The position numbers and the translations under genes are program-made. The notes under the pieces were generated by a model that did no database searches, had not been told where the DNA came from, and saw only the letters and a list, made by a program, of their open reading frames with translations. A DNA stretch of 64,000 nt, from NCBI GenBank assembly GCA_050945515.1, contig JBMNTB010000007.1, positions 1 through 64,000 of the forward strand, written 5' to 3'. The stretch comes from UBA1046 sp050945515 (GTDB lineage Bacteria; Bacillota; Clostridia; Saccharofermentanales; DTU023). Each line of letters starts with the position of its first letter. Within the stretch, counting starts at the first letter, position 1. Of this stretch, positions 38,501-45,161 are shown in pieces.

Positions 38501-38711
38501 CGGCTGACCCGGACAGAGCCACCGTAAAAGGAGCCTTTGCCAACAGATCTTCTGCCTGTTGCAACAGCTCAATCGTCTTATCCTGGACATGGGAAAGATG
38601 GCGCTCGTAGCGCTCAAAAACAATCCGCTTGCCACAAGTAAGGGATACTTTTACAGTCGTCGAACCGATATCTATCCCCAGTGCACGATTAAAATGCAAA
38701 GCTTCAGCCAT
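35553..38711 (-). CDS. Acyl-CoA dehydratase activase, N-terminal part (two BadF/BcrA ATPase domains plus DUF2229)
   Basis: 1052 residues. ATPase domain 1 (about 10-270) begins RALGIDIGSTTVKVS and has the iron-sulfur GSCAGGTGAF motif. Domain 2 (about 320-585) begins AWLGIDSGSTTTKLV with ACSSGCGSF. A CxxC-containing linker (RICRGCTNHC) and a DUF2229 domain (about 690-1000) follow. The C-terminal about 50 residues are low-complexity, basic and probably the worn end of the split. Activases of this group use ATP to drive low-potential electrons into 2-hydroxyacyl-CoA dehydratases or benzoyl-CoA reductases. No dehydratase subunits are nearby, so the physiological partner is unknown. Confidence 0.88.
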   Translation of the reverse strand: MAEALHFNRALGIDIGSTTVKVSLTCGKRIVFERYERHLSHVQDKTIELLQQAEDLLAKAPFTVALSGSAGLGLSEISGLPFVQEVYATGEIVKRLEPDIGAVVELGGEDAKVIFFTGGIDARMNGSCAGGTGAFIDQMAALLDMTIPELDEASFRAERIYPIASRCGVFAKTDVQALFNQGASKEDVAASIYQAVVNQTIVGLAQGRQLQGKLLFLGGPLYYCAGLRQRFRETLQRDETDCICPDYALFAVARGAAYLSRNLEPYTYDRLIESIRRTDEKSHYERGFVEPLFKDAQEYESFSERHELDNVVERRIEDYSGRAWLGIDSGSTTTKLVLISEDQELLYSYYCVNRGSPVEVVLEQLREIRRLCSDRIEICGAASTGYGEALMQHAFHTDAGVVETIAHYTAAQFFQPKVDFILDIGGQDIKCFYIKNGAIDSIMLNEACSSGCGSFLETYAHAMGYEVDEFARLGIKAKAPVDLGSRCTVFMNSSIKQAQREGASLADIAAGLSISVVKNALYKVIRTGSPDELGEHIVVQGGTLLNDAVLRALELELGRNVIRPEIAGLMGAFGAALFAGQFESSDLLSEAELAQFKHESSVRICRGCTNHCTLTINRFADGGRYISGNQCQKPLGLNDYEELPNLYHWKRERLLALAAGPGAGTDVKRLRQKRSDEREEKTVVVTGQMRESPRGRIGLPTTLSTYELAPLWQALFTELGYEVIFSPLSTRSIYEQGQLSIPSDTICYPAKIMHGHIELLLEQGLELLFYPSLTYNVDEGGSSNHFNCPVVAYYGEVLQGNMDALKSVKFFYPYLNVNSTRQLTNTLYRALLEIDPTITRREVRRAVEAGYAALAAERAAVRQAGEEAVRYARRHHKRIMILAGRPYHVDPEICHGIDKLASALGFVVVTEDSVAHLAELPQLRVLNQWTYHSRLYQAAQFACENADVELVQLVSFGCGIDAITSDEVKRILESQGKLYTQIKIDDINNLGAVRIRLRSLLGALEAKDAVACRRQAEGESSCGPGGEQKDAGSSQKRRTGESKRKMPTASIL

Positions 38712-38839
38712 GCCTCACCATCACATTAAGCCTCACACTGCGTCTCCACATTAAATGATTATAGATAGGGTTATCATAACTGTCAAAGCGCTGATGTACA
38801 GCAAATCTTTTGCCGGCGAAAAGAGGCCACTGATTACAG

Positions 38840-38874
38840 TGACAGCACCCGCCAATCCCTGGCGGGTACTGTCA
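38840..38874. repeat. Long imperfect hairpin between ftsH and the activase gene
   Basis: Arms 38840-38854 and 38860-38874 pair over 15 positions with one mismatch around a 5-base loop (core ACCCGCCA/TGGCGGGT). There is no T tract on either side, so it is not a classical terminator. It could be an RNA-processing or stability element in the ftsH-to-activase interval. Confidence 0.5.
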
Positions 38875-38946
38875 ACAAAGCTTGCACTGTATTTAACACC
38901 ATATAGCGTAGCGAGCACGAACAGAACAGTCGCAATCAGTATGAAA

Positions 38947-40776
38947 CTATTCTTCCACCGCCAAAATTTCCATAAATTCTGCGCCGGTGATCGTTTCCTT
39001 TTCGATCAGATGGGCAGCTAATTGATCAAGTTTATCCCGATTGGCCATCAGAATATCCCGAGCATTGTCCTGACTCTTTTGAATCAAAGCCAGAACTTCT
39101 TCGTCAATCTCTTTGGCCGTCTCCGAGGAGCAAGACAGTCTGCCCTCCCCACCCAGATACTGCGATCCTGATGTCTCAAGCGCCATCATACCGAAGCGCT
39201 CAGACATTCCGTACTGTGTAACCATCTGGCGGGCCAGTTGAGTCACTTTTTCTATGTCATTGGCGGCACCCGTTGTGATCTCGTTAAAGACGATTTCTTC
39301 CGCCGCTCGCCCGCCACAGAGAACTTCCAGACGATTGAGCACATCACGTTTACTCATCAATGACTTTTCTTCTTCCTCAACCTGCATGGTATAACCCAGA
39401 GCGCCAGATGTTCTGGGAATGATAGTAATTTTCTGTACCGGAGCAGCGCCGGTCTGATTTGCCGCCACGAGCGCATGCCCAATCTCATGATAGGCAACGA
39501 TCTCTTTTTCCTGATCCGACAAAATAGCATTTTTCTTTTGTTGACCGGCAATAACCGTTTCGATTGACTCCTCGAGATCAGCCGTCGTCACAAACTCGCG
39601 CCCCATGCGCACAGCACGCAACGCCGCCTCATTCACAATATTTGCCATATCGGCACCGGAAGCACCGGCTGTCATACGGGCTATCAGAGAATAGTCTATA
39701 TCTTCCGCATGTTTTACCTTACGCATATGCACTTTCATGAGTGCAATACGATCTTGCAGATCCGGCAATTCAACGCGCACCAAGCGATCAAAGCGACCGG
39801 GACGCAGCAAAGCAGGATCAAGTATCTCCGGCCGGTTAGTCGCTGCCAGGATAATCACGCCTTTATTACTATCAAAGCCATCCATCTCTGTTAAAAGCTG
39901 ATTCAATGTTTGTTCGCGTTCATCATTGGTCGCTATCTGACCATCGCGTTTCTTACCGATGGTATCAATCTCATCGATAAAGACAATACAGGGAGCTTTC
40001 TTAGAAGCTTGTTCAAACAGCTCACGCACTTTCGCTGCGCCGCGCCCGACAAACATCTCGACAAATTCCGAACCGGAAATCGAAAAGAACGGGACATCCG
40101 CTTCGCCGGCAACGGCTTTGGCGATTAAGGTTTTTCCTGTACCAGGCGGTCCTACAAGCAAAACGCCTTTTGGACATTTGGCGCCAATAGCTTTATATTT
40201 TTGCGGATCACCCAGGAAATCAATAATCTCTTTTAAGGATTCTTTGGCTTCGGCTTGACCTGCAACATCTGAAAAATCTTTTTTATCTTCGTCCGGAACA
40301 TAAATGCGTGCTGCATTATGCCCGCTGAAACTCATACCGCCGGCGGTCATTCTCCCCCGCAGAGAACGTGACACGAAACGACCCATCATTACGAAGAATA
40401 GGATGGGCAAGCCCCACGTAAGCAGCAGCGATAAAAAGGTATTGGGACGCTCCGGAATAACGGCACCGAACTCGACACTTTTTGCTTCTAAATTAGCGAT
40501 CAGATCTGGATCATTCATGATACCAGTTTTGAAATAGTTGACCTGTTCGCCCTCTCGCGTAGCATATTGAATCTCCGTGTTGGAAACTTCAACTTGCGTA
40601 ACAATGCCGCGATCTACATCCCGCATAAATTGGCTATAAGCCACCTGTCTAGGCCTGGGATAAAATAAAAGCGGAAAAACAACATAATTTAAGAAAATGA
40701 TGATGAGTATGGCTATGCCATAATATGTCGCCAGTTTCCTTCTGGGACTATTGTGTTTAGGATCTTGAGCTTTCAT
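38947..40776 (-). CDS. ftsH: ATP-dependent zinc metalloprotease FtsH
   Basis: 609 residues. It has two N-terminal membrane helices (about 17-37 and 112-132) flanking a small extracellular domain, then an AAA module with Walker A GPPGTGKTLIAKA, Walker B IVFIDEIDTIG and second region of homology TNRPEILDPALLRPGRFD. The M41 peptidase follows, with the HEIGH zinc motif at about residue 426. It degrades misfolded membrane proteins and some regulators. AGAGG precedes the ATG. Usual Bacillota neighbours (tilS, hpt) are absent here. Confidence 0.97.
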   Translation of the reverse strand: MKAQDPKHNSPRRKLATYYGIAILIIIFLNYVVFPLLFYPRPRQVAYSQFMRDVDRGIVTQVEVSNTEIQYATREGEQVNYFKTGIMNDPDLIANLEAKSVEFGAVIPERPNTFLSLLLTWGLPILFFVMMGRFVSRSLRGRMTAGGMSFSGHNAARIYVPDEDKKDFSDVAGQAEAKESLKEIIDFLGDPQKYKAIGAKCPKGVLLVGPPGTGKTLIAKAVAGEADVPFFSISGSEFVEMFVGRGAAKVRELFEQASKKAPCIVFIDEIDTIGKKRDGQIATNDEREQTLNQLLTEMDGFDSNKGVIILAATNRPEILDPALLRPGRFDRLVRVELPDLQDRIALMKVHMRKVKHAEDIDYSLIARMTAGASGADMANIVNEAALRAVRMGREFVTTADLEESIETVIAGQQKKNAILSDQEKEIVAYHEIGHALVAANQTGAAPVQKITIIPRTSGALGYTMQVEEEEKSLMSKRDVLNRLEVLCGGRAAEEIVFNEITTGAANDIEKVTQLARQMVTQYGMSERFGMMALETSGSQYLGGEGRLSCSSETAKEIDEEVLALIQKSQDNARDILMANRDKLDQLAAHLIEKETITGAEFMEILAVEE

Positions 40777-41048
40777 TTATTACCTCTGAAAATTATTTGG
40801 AAATATAGGTGGTTGCTGAATACACTTCCACATAAAGAGCACATTCTTCCCCTATTATCTTCCCTAATTAAATAATAAAGGATTACAAAGGCAAATCACA
40901 CCAACAAAATCCGCTATCTGTCGGGTTTTGGCAAACATTCTTTCCTGATTTTTACTTTTGCATCTTTGCATAAAACAGCGTACACTTTTTGCACATACTT
41001 TTGCTGATCACACCGACCGCAGAGATCAGACTGGGACGGAAAATAAAA

Positions 41049-41639
41049 ATGAGAAAACAAGCAGAAAAAACAGCTCATACCCGCAGGCAAATTATTGACA
41101 CATTTTGGCAGAAATACCAAGAAAATCCGGGGCAGATGGTTTCCGTCACTGAAATCGTTAAAGCTCTCGATATCAATCGTTCCACCTTCTATTATTATTT
41201 TCAGGATGCTCCCGCCGTGCTTGAAGCGATCGAAGATGAATTGATACCAACCAAAGAAGTTCTCAAAGACATTCTCATCATCGGTGCCCGAAAAGACAGC
41301 TCTTCCAAACAATTATTGCAGCAGATCCTGTATTTTCATAATCAAAATCAAAGCAAATTTGAAATATTATTGGGACCAAATGGCAGTCGGCATTTTATGC
41401 ATCGCCTCGTCTCCGCTATCAAACAAGCGTTGAGTGAATTAGTTGAACCGCGCCTGGGTCTGAGCGAACTGGAATTAGACTATACACTGGAACTTTTTGT
41501 TGGAGGCTTTCTGCACACCCTGAACTATATAACACGCAAAACTGATGGTCTGGTAGATGCCGAACGAATCTCTCATTTTTTCTATGATCTGTTCAAAAAC
41601 GGCATCTTCGGCCACGTCCTTCGTGACAAAATACATTAA
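41049..41639 (+). CDS. TetR family transcriptional regulator
   Basis: 196 residues from the ATG at 41049; a TTG 60 bases upstream is the longer reading. The N-terminal helix-turn-helix has VTEIVKALDINRSTFYYYF. The C-terminal helical domain resembles that of the TetR at 4944. No exporter is adjacent: it is divergent from ftsH, with 270 AT-rich bases between, and is followed by tRNA-Val. The target may therefore lie elsewhere or be itself. Confidence 0.85.
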   Translation: MRKQAEKTAHTRRQIIDTFWQKYQENPGQMVSVTEIVKALDINRSTFYYYFQDAPAVLEAIEDELIPTKEVLKDILIIGARKDSSSKQLLQQILYFHNQNQSKFEILLGPNGSRHFMHRLVSAIKQALSELVEPRLGLSELELDYTLELFVGGFLHTLNYITRKTDGLVDAERISHFFYDLFKNGIFGHVLRDKIH

Positions 41640-41762
41640 ACCAAACCATTCCCTGCCCTCTGCTCACCATCATCTAACGATCCAAATGAACATGTACAAA
41701 AATTATAGAACCTGATCCTGGCTCAGAACAGCAGAACCGGCAGAACCGGGAAAGTCGTGTGC

Positions 41763-41792
41763 TTGACAGAAGCCTCCCGATTAATGTATCCT
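41763..41792 (+). promoter_or_regulatory. Promoter of tRNA-Val
   Basis: A consensus TTGACA (41763-41768) and TATCCT (41787-41792), 18 bases apart, end 12 bases before the mature tRNA 5' end. Confidence 0.55.
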
Positions 41793-41804
41793 AACCTAGC
41801 TTGC

Positions 41805-41881
41805 GGGTGGTTAGCTCAGCTGGTTAGAGTACCTGCGTGACATGCAGGGGGTCGGTGGTTCGACTCCACTACCACCCACCA
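41805..41881 (+). tRNA. tRNA-Val (anticodon GAC)
   Basis: A 77-nt cloverleaf: acceptor GGGTGGT/ACCACCC, D arm TAGCTCAGCTGGTTAGAG, anticodon stem CCTGC/GCAGG around loop GTGACAT (anticodon GAC, reads GTC/GTT), T arm with GGTTCGACTCC and an encoded CCA end. Confidence 0.95.
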
Positions 41882-41886
41882 TAAAT

Positions 41887-41923
41887 GACGACAAAACGGA
41901 TACAATCCTGAGTCGTCTTTTTT
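41887..41923 (+). terminator. Terminator of tRNA-Val
   Basis: GACGAC (41887-41892) pairs with GTCGTC (41912-41917), followed at once by six T residues. Confidence 0.65.
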
Positions 41924-42087
41924 ATGCTTTGAAAAGCTAACATCTCACTTTTCAGTGAACTCCCTCATAGACGAAAGGTACAGATTGCTCACCGTTTCAC
42001 AAGTAACAGAAACGATCAATCACTTTTAACCTATCTAATAGATATGTTAACCTCCCCTTAGTATTTTGAATATACAAGGAGGCTGAC

Positions 42088-42606
42088 GTGTCAACAAAAT
42101 TCGCTCTGCTGGGTCTACTGAACATTAAGAAAATGTCGGCTTATGATCTGGCAAAATTTGCCAAAGAATCGATCGGCTATTTTTGGAACGAGTCTTACAG
42201 CAATGTTCACCGAACGTTAAAAATTCTTGGTGACGAAAAACTCATAGAGAAATTGCCGGAACAAGGAAGCAGAAATAAGAATGTCTTTGAAATTACCGAA
42301 CTTGGGCGCAAGGCCTTATCGGAATGGCTGTCGAACCATGAACACACAACAATCTACAGGGACGAACTCTTGCTCAAGTTGTTTGTCAGCAAACGCAATG
42401 ATTATCCGGCTCTGTTGATCGATCTGAAAAACGCTCTCAGCGAGTTGAGAGAACAAAAGCAAATTTATTCCGAATTGCAGGAATTTGTTTCAACTAGACC
42501 GGACAACCTCTCATATGATCTTGTTTTGGACTATGGAATCGTAGAGAACAAGGCAACGATCAAGTGGTTAGAAAAATCAATCAAAAGAATAGAGGAAACC
42601 TTATGA
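42088..42606 (+). CDS. PadR family transcriptional regulator
   Basis: 172 residues from a GTG start with AAGGAGG upstream. The N-terminal winged helix reads SAYDLAKFAKESIGYFWNES, and a basic wing and C-terminal coiled-coil dimerisation helices follow (about 115-172), which places it in the PadR-s/Vir-like subfamily. Its stop overlaps the start of the CPBP protein by four bases (ATGA), so they are translated together. Regulation of this two-gene unit, often in response to phenolics or membrane-active drugs, is the usual arrangement. Confidence 0.9.
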   Translation: MSTKFALLGLLNIKKMSAYDLAKFAKESIGYFWNESYSNVHRTLKILGDEKLIEKLPEQGSRNKNVFEITELGRKALSEWLSNHEHTTIYRDELLLKLFVSKRNDYPALLIDLKNALSELREQKQIYSELQEFVSTRPDNLSYDLVLDYGIVENKATIKWLEKSIKRIEETL

Positions 42607-43319
42607 AAAAGATTTATATCAATTTAGTTATCACCCTTTCAGTCGTGGGATTGATGATCGCCGCCATTCTCTATCTCATGCATAATTCACTTTTCACCTT
42701 CAGCTTATTCAGCACAAACTATCTCAATCGAACAATGGTCTATCAGGCAACTACGCTTGTCCTGAGCTCGGTGATCATATTAATCACCGCGTTGCAGACC
42801 AAGTTCCAATCGCTTCGTCTTTTATCGATTAAACGAATCGATGGCGAAGTGATCCCCGAACCGTGGATTGGCATAACAAAAAAGAACAAGGATTCTTGGA
42901 AAAAATTGGGTCGAAACATCGCCATCATTATCTCGGTTGTGACAGCGGTAGCCATCTACTTTCAAGTTTACCGAAACGGCGTCATCCAGACTCTTACGTT
43001 CACAACTTTCTTGCTGATTGTGTTGTTTGCCCTCGTAAACAGCTTTGTCGAAGAGGTGACGTTTCGCCACACCTTTGCGAGCATTGTCGAATACCACCAA
43101 CTCAATCCTTACATTTCCAAGGCCTTGTCGGCGATCATTTTCGGGGGTGTTCATTACTTCGGTACACCGGGGAAAATTCCGGGTGTCATATTGGCGGGAT
43201 TTCTCGGTTGGTTTCTGTCGAAGAGCATCCACGAAACGAAGGGGTTCTTTTGGGCTTGGCTGATTCATTTTGCACAGGACGTGATCATCATGACGGCCTT
43301 ATTCTTAACATTAAACTAA
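42603..43319 (+). CDS. CPBP family intramembrane metalloprotease
   Basis: 238 residues from the ATG overlapping the PadR stop. It has about seven to eight membrane helices and the CAAX protease/bacteriocin-processing signature: EEVTFRH (EExxxR type), FGGVHYFG with the conserved His, and the final HFAQD motif. Relatives cleave membrane substrates or give self-immunity against bacteriocins. No bacteriocin gene is adjacent. The coupled PadR gene suggests inducible expression. Confidence 0.88.
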   Translation: MKKIYINLVITLSVVGLMIAAILYLMHNSLFTFSLFSTNYLNRTMVYQATTLVLSSVIILITALQTKFQSLRLLSIKRIDGEVIPEPWIGITKKNKDSWKKLGRNIAIIISVVTAVAIYFQVYRNGVIQTLTFTTFLLIVLFALVNSFVEEVTFRHTFASIVEYHQLNPYISKALSAIIFGGVHYFGTPGKIPGVILAGFLGWFLSKSIHETKGFFWAWLIHFAQDVIIMTALFLTLN

Positions 43320-43372
43320 CCAAGAGATTAGGTTATTCTCTAAAAAGTTTCGTTTTTACAGAATTATTTACT

Positions 43373-43395
43373 ATTGTCGATTGTCGATTGTCGAT
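43373..43395. repeat. Tandem repeat of 7 bp, three copies
   Basis: ATTGTCG repeats at 43373, 43380 and 43387 with a partial fourth copy, directly before a second repeat array. Confidence 0.8.
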
Positions 43396-43442
43396 TTATG
43401 AGAAAACTTATGAGAAAACTTATGAGAAAACTATGAGAAAAC
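43396..43442. repeat. Tandem repeat of 12 bp, nearly four copies
   Basis: TTATGAGAAAAC occurs at 43396, 43408 and 43420, with an 11-base copy at 43432-43442. The array ends two bases before the -35 of the branched-chain operon promoter. Its A-tracts recur about once per helical turn, so curvature or UP-element effects are possible. Confidence 0.85.
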
Positions 43443-43444
43443 TA

Positions 43445-43473
43445 TTGACATTAATGCCCTAATTTGATACAAG
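43445..43473 (+). promoter_or_regulatory. Promoter of the ilv-leu operon
   Basis: A consensus TTGACA (43445-43450) and TACAAG (43468-43473) have a 17-base spacer. Transcription would begin near 43480, at the start of the T-box leader. Confidence 0.55.
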
Positions 43474-43489
43474 TTTAGGAATTGAATAA

Positions 43490-43785
43490 TAAAGGCTATG
43501 ACGAAGACAGAATCTATTAAGTTATTTTCCAGAGAGTCGGAGAGGGTGCGATCCCGATAAAATAAAATAGAATTTCTCATCACTTCCGAGCCGGAGGTCC
43601 GAAAGGCTTAACACCTAGTAGGCGCTTCCCGTGCATGCTACGTCAGTGCATAGAAGTTGTTTGACTTCGAAGAGGTGGCGGAGTATTTAAATCCGCAATT
43701 TGAGTGGTACCGCGAGTGTTGAATTTTTTAACACCCGTCTCGAAGAAATTTAAGCGGCTTTGAGGCGGGTGTTGTTATTTGTCTC
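43490..43785 (+). promoter_or_regulatory. T-box riboswitch, probably isoleucine-specific, before ilvA
   Basis: The T-box core GTGGTACCGCG (43704-43714) lies upstream of an intrinsic terminator (next entry), and the 5' part can form a stem I. The terminator can be exchanged with an antiterminator formed around the T-box. The specifier loop appears to present ATC (Ile) in CTCATCACTTCC, based on position only. Uncharged tRNA would pair with the specifier codon and, through its acceptor end, stabilise the antiterminator and allow the operon to be read. Known T-box elements on ilv-leu operons respond to Ile or Leu; the Ile call fits ilvA being the first gene. Confidence 0.85.
43730..43780 (+). terminator. 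T-box regulated intrinsic terminator
   Basis: AACACCCGTCTC (43730-43741) pairs with GAGGCGGGTGTT (43762-43773), followed by GTTATTT. This is the off-state hairpin of the leader, 70 bases before ilvA. Confidence 0.75.
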
Positions 43786-43842
43786 AAAGCCACTACAGAA
43801 AACAATAAATGGAAAGGCAATGGAAAGGCAAAGGTTATTATT

Positions 43843-45033
43843 ATGCTATCTCTCGATAAAGTATTCAACGCACAGACGGTGCTCAAAAACATCATTCGTG
43901 AAACCAAGCTGGTCAGAGCTCACGGTATAGCTCACGATTGCGAATTATACTTAAAGCCCGAAAATCTGCAGATCACAGGTTCATTTAAGGTAAGAGGCGC
44001 GGCATACAAAATAGCCATGCTGACCGAGGAAGAAAAAAAGAAAGGCGTTATTGCTTGTTCGGCAGGCAATCATGCACAAGGCGTAGCACTCGCCGCAACA
44101 AAGAATGGCATCAAATCCCTGATTTGTTTGCCGGACAGTGCTCCGATTTCCAAAGTAGAAGCCACAAAAGGTTTCGGGGCCGACATCTGTTTGGTGGAAG
44201 GTTGCTACGATGACGCTTATCAAAAATCCTTGGAATTGAAAGAAAGCGAGGGCTACACTTTCTTACATCCCTTTGATGATGAAAATGTCATCGCCGGTCA
44301 AGGTACAATTGCTCTGGAAATTCTGAACGATCTTGACAATATAGATGCTATCTTAGTCCCTATCGGCGGTGGTGGTCTTATCTCCGGTATCGCCTATACT
44401 GCAAAGCAAATCAGACCTTCCGTTAAGATTTACGGTGTAGAGGTTCTAGGCGCACCGAGTATGTATAATTCCGTAAAAAACGGCGAGATCGAAGAGCTGG
44501 CAACTGTTTCCACGATTGCAGACGGTATCGCAGTAAAAAAACCGGGAGAAAACACCTTTGCACTCGTCAAAGATTATGTGGATGAGATCGCTCTTGTCAC
44601 CGACGACGAGGTTTCCTCTGCGATCCTTACCTTGATTGAAAATCAGAAAATGATTGCGGAAGGTGCGGGTGCTGCAGCAGTAGCAGCGGTCATGTTTGAC
44701 AAATTTAACTTGAAGGGCAAGCGTGTGGTCGCTGTTGTATCAGGCGGTAATATTGATGTCACAAGTCTTTCCCGTGTTATAGACCGTGGCCTTTTGAAAT
44801 CAGGTCGTTCTTCGAGTCTTCTGATTGAGCTTATCGACAAACCGGGGCAACTACAAATTATCGCCCGTATCATTGCCGATTGTGGCGCTAATGTAACCGG
44901 GGTTCATTATGAAAAAGGTGACACTGAAAGTGTAGACGGTTGTTTCCTTCGTATTGCAATGGAAACAAGAGATTTCGAACATGTTAGCATGATAACACAA
45001 TCTTTACGAAACGAAGGATTTAAAATAGTGTAG
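43843..45033 (+). CDS. ilvA: Threonine dehydratase
   Basis: 396 residues. It converts threonine to 2-oxobutanoate with PLP, the first step towards isoleucine. The PLP lysine is in GSFKVRGA, and the glycine-rich phosphate loop is VPIGGGGLISG. Length and a single C-terminal ACT-like domain (about 325-396, starting SLLIELIDKPGQL) match the shorter tdcB/ilvA type, not the two-domain E. coli IlvA. It is the first gene after the T-box, so a biosynthetic role is likely. Confidence 0.95.
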   Translation: MLSLDKVFNAQTVLKNIIRETKLVRAHGIAHDCELYLKPENLQITGSFKVRGAAYKIAMLTEEEKKKGVIACSAGNHAQGVALAATKNGIKSLICLPDSAPISKVEATKGFGADICLVEGCYDDAYQKSLELKESEGYTFLHPFDDENVIAGQGTIALEILNDLDNIDAILVPIGGGGLISGIAYTAKQIRPSVKIYGVEVLGAPSMYNSVKNGEIEELATVSTIADGIAVKKPGENTFALVKDYVDEIALVTDDEVSSAILTLIENQKMIAEGAGAAAVAAVMFDKFNLKGKRVVAVVSGGNIDVTSLSRVIDRGLLKSGRSSSLLIELIDKPGQLQIIARIIADCGANVTGVHYEKGDTESVDGCFLRIAMETRDFEHVSMITQSLRNEGFKIV

Positions 45034-45161
45034 AGTGTAGTAATTATTTAAAATGATTCATAACTATGAGCAGCTAAGTGCAGCAAGTTCAAACAAACTA
45101 GGTTCCGGTGACAAACCGAAGAGGCAGTGATTGTAGAATTGTAGAAAAGGAGTAAAAGACT

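Noticed and set aside
38755..39021. 88-codon plus-strand ORF next to ftsH
   Set aside because: It runs into the ftsH C-terminus in antisense and has no ribosome site.
41805..41881. tRNA-Val as an integration site of a mobile element
   Set aside because: No integrase, no duplicated tRNA 3' end and no phage-like genes in the flanking sequence.
45034..45161. Second leader element before leuA
   Set aside because: A short GGTTCCGGTGACAAACCG segment is seen, but no T-box core or terminator accompanies it.
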